Assembly (NCBI GenBank): GCA_902773165.1
Contig: CACYDO010000091.1
Coordinates: 1 to 12,011 of the forward strand
Origin: an uncultured Ruminococcus sp.
Lineage (GTDB): Bacteria > Bacillota > Clostridia > Oscillospirales > Acutalibacteraceae
Reading direction: 5' to 3'
DNA: 12,011 nucleotides
The translations under genes were made by a program, and so were the position numbers. Under the pieces are notes generated by a model, which was not told where the DNA came from, searched no databases, and saw only the letters and a list, made by a program, of their open reading frames with translations. Below are positions 1 to 6,562 of this stretch, piece after piece; within the stretch, counting starts at the first letter, position 1, and every line of letters begins with the position of its first letter.

Positions 1-275
1 ACAACGTCTTTGCCGAGAAGTTCGGAAAGTCTTGCTGCAACAGGAGCAAGAGAGAACTTAGCCTCAGGACCGTTCTTCGGCTTGCCGAGATGTGAGCAAA
101 GGATAACCTTGCCGCCGTTGTCGATAAGCTTCTTGATTGTCGGAAGAGCTGCCGTAATGCGGTTGTCATTTGTTATAACGCCGTCTTTGAGCGGCACGTT
201 AAAGTCGCAGCGTACAAGAACTCTCTTGCCTGCAACGTCGATGTCATCAACTGTTCTTTTGTTTAAAGCACTCAT
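1..275 (-). CDS. pgk: Phosphoglycerate kinase, N-terminal part (runs off left edge)
   Basis: This is the 5' end of phosphoglycerate kinase, the cytosolic glycolytic enzyme that transfers the acyl phosphate of 1,3-bisphosphoglycerate to ADP. About 91 codons are visible of a protein usually near 400 residues. Diagnostic Pgk sequence is present: the substrate-binding segment VRCDFNVPLKDG (about residues 21-32), the following NRITAALPT, and SHLGKPKNG (about 61-69), in the order and spacing expected of the N-terminal 3-phosphoglycerate domain. The start is ATG at 275, with AAGGAG at 289-284 eight bases upstream. The gene has its own minus-strand promoter (351-379), so it is divergent from the dockerin gene. 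The rest of the gene lies left of position 1. The family call is very secure. Confidence 0.97.
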   Translation of the reverse strand, partial: MSALNKRTVDDIDVAGKRVLVRCDFNVPLKDGVITNDNRITAALPTIKKLIDNGGKVILCSHLGKPKNGPEAKFSLAPVAARLSELLGKDV

Positions 276-350
276 TTGAAATTCTCCTTAAAAATGTATT
301 TGACCCGAACTTTCCTCTTATATATAAGGAAAAATAACCCGGACATGTTT

Positions 351-379
351 ATTATATCCTATTTTAACAGAATTTTCAA
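351..379 (-). promoter_or_regulatory. SigA promoter of pgk
   Basis: Read on the minus strand, TTGAAA (379-374) is followed after exactly 17 bases by TATAAT (356-351). This is close to the SigA consensus. The predicted transcript would start near 344 and have a leader of about 70 nt before the pgk start. That leader contains an AT-rich self-complementary segment (about 310-332, core CTTATATATAAG with flanking TTTCC/GGAAA). Confidence 0.8.
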
Positions 380-858
380 TACAAAATTTGCCTTGATACG
401 TAAAATTTATAATTTTTGTGAGCCTGTTTGTGAACCGGGGTGATGGTATATATTATATAAATGAAAAGAAGAGCCTCATAAACATGTATAATGATTTGGT
501 AATAAAGTTTCCAGATTACGGTTTAACAGAAAGTTTTTGTCGAAAAAAGAAGTAAAATACCGGGAATAAACATTTCTCTTGCTTCACATTTTACACATTA
601 TTTTACCATATCCCCGTTTATGGTAAAAAAATCTTAAAAAAATATTAAAAAAAATTCACAAAAAATTTTCAAGTCGTAACCATCGAATATGAAGGTCATG
701 TGTATAAGATTGAGTAATATGCCTAAATGAAAAATAAAAAGAGAATATTAATTTATACATGTTGTTAACAGAAAATTTAAAAACTTATAAAAAAGACCGA
801 ATAATAATATTAAAAATTATAATAACCAAACAAAAGAATGTTTTGGAAGATTATTCTA

Positions 859-887
859 TTGCATTTATTTTTCAGATGTGGTAAAAT
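859..887 (+). promoter_or_regulatory. Extended -10 SigA promoter of the dockerin gene
   Basis: TTGCAT (859-864) is followed by a 17-base spacer and TAAAAT (882-887). A TGN extended -10 element sits directly before the -10 box (TG at 879-880). The predicted start of transcription is about 893, which is the first base of an 11-bp stem-loop, leaving a leader of about 110 nt. Confidence 0.72.
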
Positions 888-891
888 AACT

Positions 892-934
892 CCATAACAA
901 AAAAGTAGCATGCATTTTGTTATGGAAATTTTTT
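892..934 (+). promoter_or_regulatory. 5'-terminal stem-loop of the dockerin mRNA
   Basis: CCATAACAAAA (892-902) pairs perfectly with TTTTGTTATGG (915-925) around a 12-base loop, and AAATTTTTT follows (926-934). The left arm coincides with the predicted transcription start, so the mRNA would begin with this hairpin. Such 5' hairpins are known to protect mRNAs from 5'-dependent decay. The following U-run also makes weak early termination possible, although the stem has only three G/C pairs. The pairing is seen directly; its function is inferred. Confidence 0.6.
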
Positions 935-940
935 AGAATG

Positions 941-986
941 CTTGTGCCTTGCGCTTTGGGCGAGGGGGACAAGAAAAAGCACAAAG
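941..986 (+). promoter_or_regulatory. Second leader stem-loop with two alternative pairings
   Basis: CTTGT (941-945) can pair with ACAAG (969-973), enclosing an inner stem CTTGC/GCGAG (948-952 with 960-964). Alternatively CTTGTGC (941-947) can pair with GCACAAAG (979-986) with one bulged A. The two outer stems exclude each other. Neither covers the AGGAGG ribosome binding site at 993-998. I do not recognise a known riboswitch class here. Confidence 0.45.
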
Positions 987-1003
987 AACATTAGGAGGAA
1001 AAT

Positions 1004-1873
1004 ATGATGAACAAGACAACTTCTTACAAGCGTATTGTAAGCCTCGTTCTTGCAGTACTTATGATCGCTGCAATGCTTTCCGTTTCTGCTGTTGGCAACA
1101 CAATGATTTATGTTAACGGCGAGCTCGCAGTAGAGGGCAAAACATACGCTGCACCGGCAACTGTAACAGTTGTTGGTACTTATGACCAGGTAACAGTATC
1201 CGTAAACGATACAACCGCTACTTATGACAATGCTACTAAGGCAATTGCACTTATTGAGACAACAGACACACCTGATACAGCTGATACACCTGACACAGCA
1301 GATGTTCCTGTAAAGAACGGTGACACTGTAACAGTTGTTGTATACTACAACGGCGCAGAGGTTTCAAAGGTAAGCTTCAAGATCGGTGAAGATGTTGAGA
1401 CAGTTGACACACCTGAAACACCTGAAACACCCGAAACACCTGAAACACCGGATTCACCTGATACACCTGATGAGCCTGTAGAAACACCGGAAGAGCCGGT
1501 AGATACACCTGAGGAGCCTGTAGAAACACCTGAGGATCCTGTAGATACACCGGACGAGCCTGTAGATACACCGGACGAGCCTGTAGAAACACCGGACGTT
1601 CCTGTAGATACACAGGATACTCCCGATGAGCCGAAGAAGGTTCTCGTAGGTGACGTAAACAACGATGGCGTTGTTGATTCTGCTGACGCACTTCTCATTC
1701 TCAGAAACTCTATTGGCTACGATACACCGTTTGAGGGCATTGTATTCCAGCAGGCAGACGTTGATGGCGATAAGGTTGTTACTTCAAACGACGCTATCCT
1801 CGTTCTGAGAGTATCTGCTAAGCTTGATAAGGCAGCAGAAAAGTTTGTATCTGAGTTTATTGTAGTTGCTTAA
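1004..1873 (+). CDS. Secreted dockerin type I protein with Pro/Thr-rich repeat linker
   Basis: This 289-residue protein starts with a signal peptide (lysine/arginine residues 4-10, hydrophobic core 11-30). A beta-rich region of unknown family follows (about 33-130), then a TPE and EPV(D/E)TP(E/D) repeat linker (about 135-209) and a C-terminal type I dockerin (about 213-275). The dockerin has two calcium loops in the EF-hand-like pattern: D217, N219, D221, D228 and D252, D254, D256, D263. Positions 10-11 of the loops, which set cohesin specificity in studied dockerins, are SA and SN. Dockerins dock exported proteins onto cohesin-bearing scaffoldins of cellulosome- or amylosome-like complexes. 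No catalytic or known carbohydrate-binding domain is visible, which is unusual. AGGAGG (993-998) lies five bases before ATG 1004 and eight before the adjacent ATG 1007, so either may be used. Strong promoter, structured leader and terminator suggest a monocistronic, well-expressed gene. Confidence 0.9.
   Translation: MMNKTTSYKRIVSLVLAVLMIAAMLSVSAVGNTMIYVNGELAVEGKTYAAPATVTVVGTYDQVTVSVNDTTATYDNATKAIALIETTDTPDTADTPDTADVPVKNGDTVTVVVYYNGAEVSKVSFKIGEDVETVDTPETPETPETPETPDSPDTPDEPVETPEEPVDTPEEPVETPEDPVDTPDEPVDTPDEPVETPDVPVDTQDTPDEPKKVLVGDVNNDGVVDSADALLILRNSIGYDTPFEGIVFQQADVDGDKVVTSNDAILVLRVSAKLDKAAEKFVSEFIVVA
1406..1630 (+). repeat. Tandem repeat coding for the linker of the dockerin protein
   Basis: The first part encodes TPE/TPD triplets (9-base unit). 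From 1472 to 1612 the unit is 21 bases, encoding seven near-copies of EPV(D/E)TP(E/D). DNA copies such as GAGCCTGTAGATACACCGGAC differ at a few positions, mainly GAT/GAA alternation and CCT/CCG. Such low-complexity acidic Pro/Thr linkers typically space domains in cellulosomal proteins. Copy number is likely to vary between strains. Confidence 0.9.
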
Positions 1874-1934
1874 TCATAACGTAAGCAACAATAGCGTTAA
1901 GTTATAAATGCATGCGATAGCTTGACTACAATGC

Positions 1935-1970
1935 AGCGGACATTCTTCGGAGTGTCCGCTTATTGTATTG
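1935..1970 (+). terminator. Intrinsic terminator of the dockerin gene, UUCG tetraloop
   Basis: An 11-bp stem (1935-1945 with 1950-1960, one G-T pair) is closed by a C(TTCG)G tetraloop at 1946-1949. It is followed by a T-rich tail TTATTGTATTG. It lies about 60 bases after the dockerin stop codon. Confidence 0.88.
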
Positions 1971-1996
1971 TGCGGAAAATGTTTAACGTCTGTACA

Positions 1997-2024
1997 TTGA
2001 ATATTAAAAAATATGTTGTACAAT
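1997..2024 (+). promoter_or_regulatory. Promoter of the FkbM methyltransferase gene
   Basis: TTGAAT (1997-2002), a 16-base spacer and TACAAT (2019-2024) form a SigA-type promoter. The predicted start near 2031 lies downstream of the ATG at 2013. This rules out that ATG as the start and supports ATG 2055. Confidence 0.65.
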
Positions 2025-2054
2025 GAAGTTTGCAAAAAAGGGGGTATTTCGTTC

Positions 2055-3119
2055 ATGCACGATATTTTTGCCGGAAAAAGCGAAACACTTGTTGAAAGAC
2101 TGAAAAGCGAAAAACGTCCGATCGTTGTTTACGGTATGGGTAACGGAGCGGATAAGATATTTGAACTTTGCGAAAAAAACGGAATAAAAATAGAGGATGT
2201 TTTTGCCAGTGACGAATACGTACGAGGACATTCGTTTCACGATATCAAAGTAAAAAAATACAGCGAGATCTGCGATCTGTACGGAGATTTTGTTATTCTC
2301 CTTGCATTTGCTGTGTTTCGTGATGATTTAATGGATAAAATTGACAGAATGGCTCATGAGCACACTCTTTATGTTCCTGACGTACCCCTTTTTGGAAAGG
2401 CTGTTTTTGATTACAGCTTTTTTGACGCGAATTTTGAAAATATTGCCCGCGCATACGAGCTGATGGCAGACGAAAAGTCAAAGCAGACCTTTGTAGACGT
2501 GATAAACGCAAAGCTGACAGGAGATTATGAGCTTCTTCGCCGCTGTGAATCCGACAGAGAAGAGGTGTTCAGCAGCATTATCAAGCTGGGGCATCACGAA
2601 CGATACATAGACTTAGGTGCTTATGACGGCGATACCATAGACGAATTTATGCAGTATACGGGCGGACATTACTCAAAAATAACAGCCTTTGAGCCGGACG
2701 AAAAAAACAGACGTAAGCTTGAATATAAGCTTGCTTCTCTCGATAATCTGAAAATTTGTCCTTACGCTTCCTGGAATGAAAATTGTACTCTTAATTTTTC
2801 CGGAAACGGCGGCAGGATGTCCTGCATTGACGAAAATGGTTCTCTTGTTGAAGCGCGAAACGTTGACAGCGTATGCATGAACGCTACTTATATTAAAATG
2901 GACGTAGAGGGCGCGGAATACGAAACGCTCAACGGCTGTAAAAGACTAATTTCGCGCTGCAAACCTAAGCTTGCGGTTTCAGCGTACCATAAGGCAGGCG
3001 ATATCTTTACGCTTCCCTTGTTGATACACGAGATCGAGTCCTCATACCGCATATATCTGCGACACCATAAATACGTTCCTGCCTGGGAAACAAATCTTTA
3101 CTGCGTTTCAGGAACATAA
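2055..3119 (+). CDS. FkbM-family SAM-dependent methyltransferase
   Basis: The 354-residue product has two parts. The N-terminal part (about 20-120) contains RPIVVYGMGNGADKI, a glycine-rich Rossmann-like nucleotide-binding motif often seen ahead of FkbM domains. The C-terminal part (about 180-354) has the FkbM methyltransferase signature: YIDLGAYDGDTIDEF (SAM-binding motif I, about 184-198), the acidic ribose-contact motif AFEPD (211-215), and KMDVEGAE (281-288). FkbM proteins usually O-methylate sugars, polysaccharides or secondary metabolites; the substrate here cannot be told. An in-frame ATG at 2013 lies inside the promoter, so I use ATG 2055 with AAAGGGGG (2037-2044) ten bases upstream. 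No glycan cluster surrounds it. Its last 12 bases overlap the end of the convergent minus-strand gene, and no terminator separates them. Confidence 0.88.
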   Translation: MHDIFAGKSETLVERLKSEKRPIVVYGMGNGADKIFELCEKNGIKIEDVFASDEYVRGHSFHDIKVKKYSEICDLYGDFVILLAFAVFRDDLMDKIDRMAHEHTLYVPDVPLFGKAVFDYSFFDANFENIARAYELMADEKSKQTFVDVINAKLTGDYELLRRCESDREEVFSSIIKLGHHERYIDLGAYDGDTIDEFMQYTGGHYSKITAFEPDEKNRRKLEYKLASLDNLKICPYASWNENCTLNFSGNGGRMSCIDENGSLVEARNVDSVCMNATYIKMDVEGAEYETLNGCKRLISRCKPKLAVSAYHKAGDIFTLPLLIHEIESSYRIYLRHHKYVPAWETNLYCVSGT

Positions 3120-3416
3120 GTCTTCAAGCGCACGCGACATTGCGCGCGCCCCCTTGACCTCAACGCCATTAGCAAGCAGAAGTTCATCTAATGGCTTTAA
3201 TTCGCTTACCTTTCGCTGCGTTATAAGAAACGGTTCTTCTGTGCCTATATCGTAACAGGCCACAAAACCGTTGTATTCTCCTACGATATACGATCTGATG
3301 CAGTCGGCAGGTTCTGCCTTCGGTTTAGCGGCGGCGATCAGCTCATTTGCTCCCAGACAAATTGCGGCAGCAGACGCAGCTGCAATTATAAGCTTTTTTA
3401 CATTAAGCTTTTTCAC
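3108..3416 (-). CDS. Small exported protein with BofC C-terminal-like domain
   Basis: The 102-residue product has a short basic N-terminus (MKKLNVKKL) and a hydrophobic segment (about 10-28) that serves as a signal or membrane anchor. Its C-terminal region contains SYIVGEYNGFVACYD and ends KPLDELLLANGVEVKGARAM. This pattern (YIVxxYNGxVAxY, then a 'leaxGIeVxs' ending) resembles the BofC C-terminal domain of small clostridial envelope proteins of unknown function. I chose GTG 3416 because GGAGG (3432-3428) lies 11 bases upstream. ATG 3446 is possible but has no Shine-Dalgarno sequence, and the longer TTG-started frame to 3533 is unlikely. Codons 1-10 contain a 15-base tandem duplication (NVKKL twice). 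The stop overlaps the convergent methyltransferase end by 12 bases. The family call is a motif impression, so moderate. Confidence 0.6.
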   Translation of the reverse strand: MKKLNVKKLIIAAASAAAICLGANELIAAAKPKAEPADCIRSYIVGEYNGFVACYDIGTEEPFLITQRKVSELKPLDELLLANGVEVKGARAMSRALEDLCS

Positions 3417-3568
3417 ATTGTATGACGCCTCCGTTTCTGTTTGCATAGTGATTTCAATTTGATGAGATGATATTATTTTTTCGTCGATTTGCCGCTTATA
3501 TTCAGGTAAATTATGTGATTTTGCACAATTCAATTTTTAATAATACCAATTTTTGAGAGTTTAGGATA

Positions 3569-3597
3569 TTTATTTTTTTGATAGAAAATGTTATAAT
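3569..3597 (+). promoter_or_regulatory. Extended -10 promoter of the PBP gene
   Basis: A perfect extended -10, TGTTATAAT (3589-3597), is preceded after 17 bases by a poor -35 (TTTATT, 3569-3574). The predicted start is near 3604, giving a leader of about 70 nt that includes the short ORF at 3630-3674. Confidence 0.65.
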
Positions 3598-3629
3598 AAT
3601 GTAAGATTAATTAAAATGAGATCAGGTAT

Positions 3630-3674
3630 ATGGAAAATCAGAAGGTCTCGACCGATGTCAAGGAGGACGAATAG
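3630..3674 (+). CDS. Possible 14-residue leader ORF abutting the PBP start
   Basis: ATG 3630 opens a 14-codon frame (MENQKVSTDVKEDE) that stops with TAG at 3672-3674, one base before the PBP GTG start at 3676. It lies inside the predicted PBP leader and spans the PBP ribosome binding site (AGGAGG 3661-3666). Ribosomes finishing it would therefore sit on the PBP start region, an arrangement that allows translational coupling. Its own Shine-Dalgarno sequence is weak (ATCAGG, four bases upstream). The peptide is hydrophilic and matches no known leader peptide that I recognise. It may be fortuitous. Confidence 0.35.
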   Translation: MENQKVSTDVKEDE

Positions 3675-3675
3675 A

Positions 3676-6363
3676 GTGAGAAAAACCGATATTTCCGAAT
3701 ACTCCGATTACAGCGACGCTCCGGAAAGCTCCGTGAAGGTATACGCAGGTGCAGCAGGCTCTGCGGTCAAGGGAACTTTTCTGCTTATTTGGAGAATCTT
3801 TCTTACGATGCTTGCGGTTTTGGTCATTGCTGGTATAATCATCGGCGTTTCGATGGTTCTTTACGTAGCAAGCATTGCCAGAGAACCTACAGGTATTGAT
3901 CTGCACAGCGCAAAGCTCAATGAAACAAGCTATATTTATACGTATGACAAAAACGGCAACGCACAGCAGTATATGCAGCTGTATACATCTGAAAACCGTG
4001 TAATGGTGCCCTTTGACGATATTCCCGATAACATGAAGAATGCTATCGTTGCGATCGAGGATAAGCGTTTTTACGAACACCACGGCGTTGACTGGTATCG
4101 TACCGGCGGCGCTATCTTCCGTCTTTCAACGGGCAGCGGTCAGTTCGGTGGTTCGACGCTCACTCAGCAGCTTATCAAAAATATCAGCGGTGATAATGAC
4201 GTATCCATCACCCGTAAGCTTAAGGAAATCTTCCGTGCGCTTAACGTAGAGCGTGAGTTTACTAAGGACGAAATTCTTGAAGCTTATCTTAATACCGTAA
4301 ACTTCGGTGGAAACAACAATGGTATTCAGGCTGCTGCAACTGCGTATTTTGATAAAGACGTTCAGGATCTTACGCTTGCACAGTGTGCCGCTATTGTCGG
4401 TATCACTCAGAACCCGAGCAGATATAATCCTCTCGTTTTTCCCGAATATAATAAGGAGAGAAGAGAGCTGGTCCTCAGCGAAATGTATAAGCAGGGCAAA
4501 ATCAGTAAGTCAGAGTACGACTCTGCTATGCAGGAGTCTGAAACGATGACCTTTGTTGACCCCAACAGCTTTATCGACGAAGAGGAAGATCAGCTTGACG
4601 TAGAAGAAATTCAGAACTGGTACATCGACACAGTGTTCAGAGATCTTCAGGCAGACCTTGCCGAGTATCTCGATATCAGCGAAGAAGCAGCTTCTCTTAA
4701 GCTTTATACAGAGGGACTTAAAGTATACTGCGCAATGGATCTCGATATTCAGACGCAGATAGAAAATACGATCAAGAATTATTTCAAAGCAGGAGCAGGT
4801 CTTGCAGACCCGGAGCTTCAGTGCGGCTACTGCATGATGGATTTCGACGGCAGAATTATTGCGATCGTCGGATCAAATAAAGAAAAGGAAGTTAACCTGG
4901 AGTGGAACAGAGCTATTGACTCTGCTTTGCAGCCCGGTTCTACTATCAAGGGCGTTACAGCTTATCCTTTGGCTATCAACAACGGCAGTCTTTACTATTC
5001 TTCTCTTGTACTTGACCAGAAGATACCTAACTGGTTCCCTGATACAGGCGCCCCCGGTCCTAACAACTGGTATATGTCGGAGAATGGTCTTATGATTCTT
5101 CCGTCTGCACTAGAAATGTCCGCGAACTGTCCTCCGGCTCAGGTGCTTCTTAACGATGTAGACCCCAACGGCGGTGACGGTGTTCGTTTTGCGTACGATT
5201 ACGTTACAAATAAGCTCGGCTGGTCACACCTCAACTTTGATATCGACTCACAGAACGCAGCCGGTCTTGCAATCGGTGGTTTTAACGGCGGTGTTACCGT
5301 AAGAGAAATGGCTAAGGCATATACGCTTCTTGGTAACGGAGGTAAATCTTATAAGCCTTATACGTATTATTATGTAACCGATTCCGAGGACAATATCATC
5401 TTCGATAACAGAGAGCAGGATCCTATTCAGGCTATCACTGAGGAAACTGCGGCGATCATGAACAGATTGCTCAACTTCAATATTCAGACTTCACACAGTA
5501 CAAATGCAGGTGAAACAAGGATCAACGGCTGGGATATTATCGGTAAAACCGGTACAACCGACGCCGATAACGACAGCTGGTTCTGCGGCTGTTCGCCTTA
5601 TGCGTCGGCAGCTATATGGGTTGGCTACGACACGCCGAGAACTGTTCCCGACGCGACTGTTGCAACAAAGCTTTGGAAGATCATAATGGAGCAGTATCTT
5701 ACAGGCAAGGAGCATAAGGATTATACCTTCCCCGATGATCTCGTTGTATGTCAGTATTGCCCGTATACAGGTCTTCTTGCTAATACAGGCTGCGGCGCAA
5801 GCTATTACGGATACTACAACAAGAGCAGTCTTCCTGTATACTGTACAACTCACGGCGGTTATAATATCCCATATCAGACATGGGGAGATATTCATGCAGC
5901 TGACGCACAGAACACTGTAAGCGTTCAGGTTACAGCTTCCGGTCAGTATGATGACGTATACAACAACACAAACGTAAACCACAATACTACGCTTTATACT
6001 CAGCCTTCTGATGGTACAACAACTGGCGGCGACGGCACGACAGCTGCTAATGACGCTACGGGATATACCGGCGGTGATACAACTGCTCTTGGCGGCGATA
6101 CAACAGGCGGCGGCACTGCTCTTGGCGGTGATACGGCAGCCGGCGGAGATATTGGCGGAGACGCAGCAACCGGCGGTGATGTCGGTGGTGATATCGGTGG
6201 CGGCGATGTCGGTGATGATGTCGGCGGAGGAGATATCGGCGGCGGAGATGTCGGCGGCGGTGACGTTGGCGGTGGAGATGTCGGCGGAGGCGCAGCCGGC
6301 GGTGACGTTGGCGGCGGCGACGCAGGGGCGGCCGCAGCACCTGCTGCAAATGCAGAAGAATAA
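3676..6363 (+). CDS. Class A penicillin-binding protein (PBP1A type, GT51 + transpeptidase)
   Basis: This 895-residue bifunctional peptidoglycan synthase is anchored by one membrane helix (about 33-63). The GT51 glycosyltransferase domain polymerises lipid II and shows VAIEDKRFYEHHG (catalytic Glu about 128), GGSTLTQQLIKN (158-169) and RKLKEIFRALNVE, followed by ILEAYLNTVNFG. The transpeptidase domain cross-links stems and has all three motifs: STIK (Ser about 422), SAN (482-484) and KTGT (624-627). A typical PBP1A C-terminal cysteine segment follows (Cys about 692, 695, 706, 723). The last 110 residues are a Thr/Gly/Asp-rich tail dominated by GGGDV units. I use GTG 3676 because AGGAGG (3661-3666) lies nine bases upstream; the longer frame from ATG 3616 has no Shine-Dalgarno sequence. 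The gene is monocistronic, with a terminator 25 bases after the stop. Function is secure; the exact gene symbol is not. Confidence 0.95.
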   Translation: MRKTDISEYSDYSDAPESSVKVYAGAAGSAVKGTFLLIWRIFLTMLAVLVIAGIIIGVSMVLYVASIAREPTGIDLHSAKLNETSYIYTYDKNGNAQQYMQLYTSENRVMVPFDDIPDNMKNAIVAIEDKRFYEHHGVDWYRTGGAIFRLSTGSGQFGGSTLTQQLIKNISGDNDVSITRKLKEIFRALNVEREFTKDEILEAYLNTVNFGGNNNGIQAAATAYFDKDVQDLTLAQCAAIVGITQNPSRYNPLVFPEYNKERRELVLSEMYKQGKISKSEYDSAMQESETMTFVDPNSFIDEEEDQLDVEEIQNWYIDTVFRDLQADLAEYLDISEEAASLKLYTEGLKVYCAMDLDIQTQIENTIKNYFKAGAGLADPELQCGYCMMDFDGRIIAIVGSNKEKEVNLEWNRAIDSALQPGSTIKGVTAYPLAINNGSLYYSSLVLDQKIPNWFPDTGAPGPNNWYMSENGLMILPSALEMSANCPPAQVLLNDVDPNGGDGVRFAYDYVTNKLGWSHLNFDIDSQNAAGLAIGGFNGGVTVREMAKAYTLLGNGGKSYKPYTYYYVTDSEDNIIFDNREQDPIQAITEETAAIMNRLLNFNIQTSHSTNAGETRINGWDIIGKTGTTDADNDSWFCGCSPYASAAIWVGYDTPRTVPDATVATKLWKIIMEQYLTGKEHKDYTFPDDLVVCQYCPYTGLLANTGCGASYYGYYNKSSLPVYCTTHGGYNIPYQTWGDIHAADAQNTVSVQVTASGQYDDVYNNTNVNHNTTLYTQPSDGTTTGGDGTTAANDATGYTGGDTTALGGDTTGGGTALGGDTAAGGDIGGDAATGGDVGGDIGGGDVGDDVGGGDIGGGDVGGGDVGGGDVGGGAAGGDVGGGDAGAAAAPAANAEE
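6025..6324 (+). repeat. Gly/Asp repeat region encoding the PBP C-terminal tail
   Basis: About 100 codons encode glycine runs broken by Asp-Val, Asp-Ile or Thr. The 6175-6290 part is a degenerate tandem array of a 12-15-base unit (variants of GGCGGCGGAGATGTC). The tail lies outside the membrane, after the transpeptidase domain. Such low-complexity tails occur on some Gram-positive class A PBPs; the Gly-Asp composition here is unusual. The repeat is prone to length change and creates a long artefactual arginine-rich ORF on the minus strand. Confidence 0.85.
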
Positions 6364-6387
6364 ATTTTATTGTAATTATAAAGAATG

Positions 6388-6419
6388 AGCAGTCGGATTT
6401 TACTCCGGCTGCTTTTTTG
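6388..6419 (+). terminator. Intrinsic terminator of the PBP gene
   Basis: AGCAGTCGGA (6388-6397) pairs with TCCGGCTGCT (6404-6413) around a 6-base loop, with one G-T pair, followed by a run of six T (6413-6418). Confidence 0.9.
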
Positions 6420-6484
6420 TCAGAAGAATATATTTTATTACGGTAATAATGTGTAAAATTTTTGTGAACTATTATAAATAATTA

Positions 6485-6513
6485 TTGAAAATGCCGTTTA
6501 GCTGTAATATAAT
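6485..6513 (+). promoter_or_regulatory. SigA promoter of the flavodoxin gene
   Basis: TTGAAA (6485-6490), a 17-base spacer and consensus TATAAT (6508-6513). The predicted start is near 6520, leaving a leader of about 43 nt. Confidence 0.85.
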
Positions 6514-6562
6514 CATAATGTAAAGGTGTTCCGCTAAGCAGCGTAAAAAGGAGGTCACTGAT

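Larger units (their letters stand above)
276..1003. other. AT-rich intergenic region between divergent pgk and the dockerin gene
   Basis: This 728-base stretch carries no gene I can support. It holds the pgk promoter (351-379, minus), a possible plus-strand promoter TTGTGA-17 bp-TATTAT (428-456), and a 10-bp perfect inverted repeat TTTTACCATA/TATGGTAAAA around an 8-base loop (601-628). At its right end lies the promoter and structured leader of the dockerin gene (859-1003). A 23-codon ORF at 484-555 has no convincing ribosome binding site. The 640-850 part is very AT-rich and shows no further clear structure. Confidence 0.7.

Noticed and set aside
484..555. 23-codon ORF ending in CRKKK in the pgk-dockerin gap
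   Set aside because: No ribosome binding site and no recognisable features; listed only as part of the intergenic description.
892..934. Calling the 5' hairpin of the dockerin mRNA a terminator or known riboswitch
   Set aside because: The stem has only three G/C pairs and no aptamer signature; its position at the start site fits a stabilising hairpin better.
1345..1698. Long minus-strand ORFs (1345-1698 and 1377-1691) opposite the dockerin linker
   Set aside because: They are Ser/Gly/Val or Gln/Val repeats mirroring the tandem repeat on the plus strand, with no ribosome binding site; the dockerin frame explains the sequence.
3616..3675. Longer PBP start at ATG 3616
   Set aside because: No Shine-Dalgarno sequence, and a basic tail unlike PBP N-termini; AGGAGG is correctly spaced to GTG 3676.
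6011..6388. Overlapping ORFs in the PBP tail (plus 6011-6388, minus 6056-6349, the latter Arg/His-rich)
   Set aside because: Low-complexity shadows of the Gly/Asp-rich coding repeat, without start signals.
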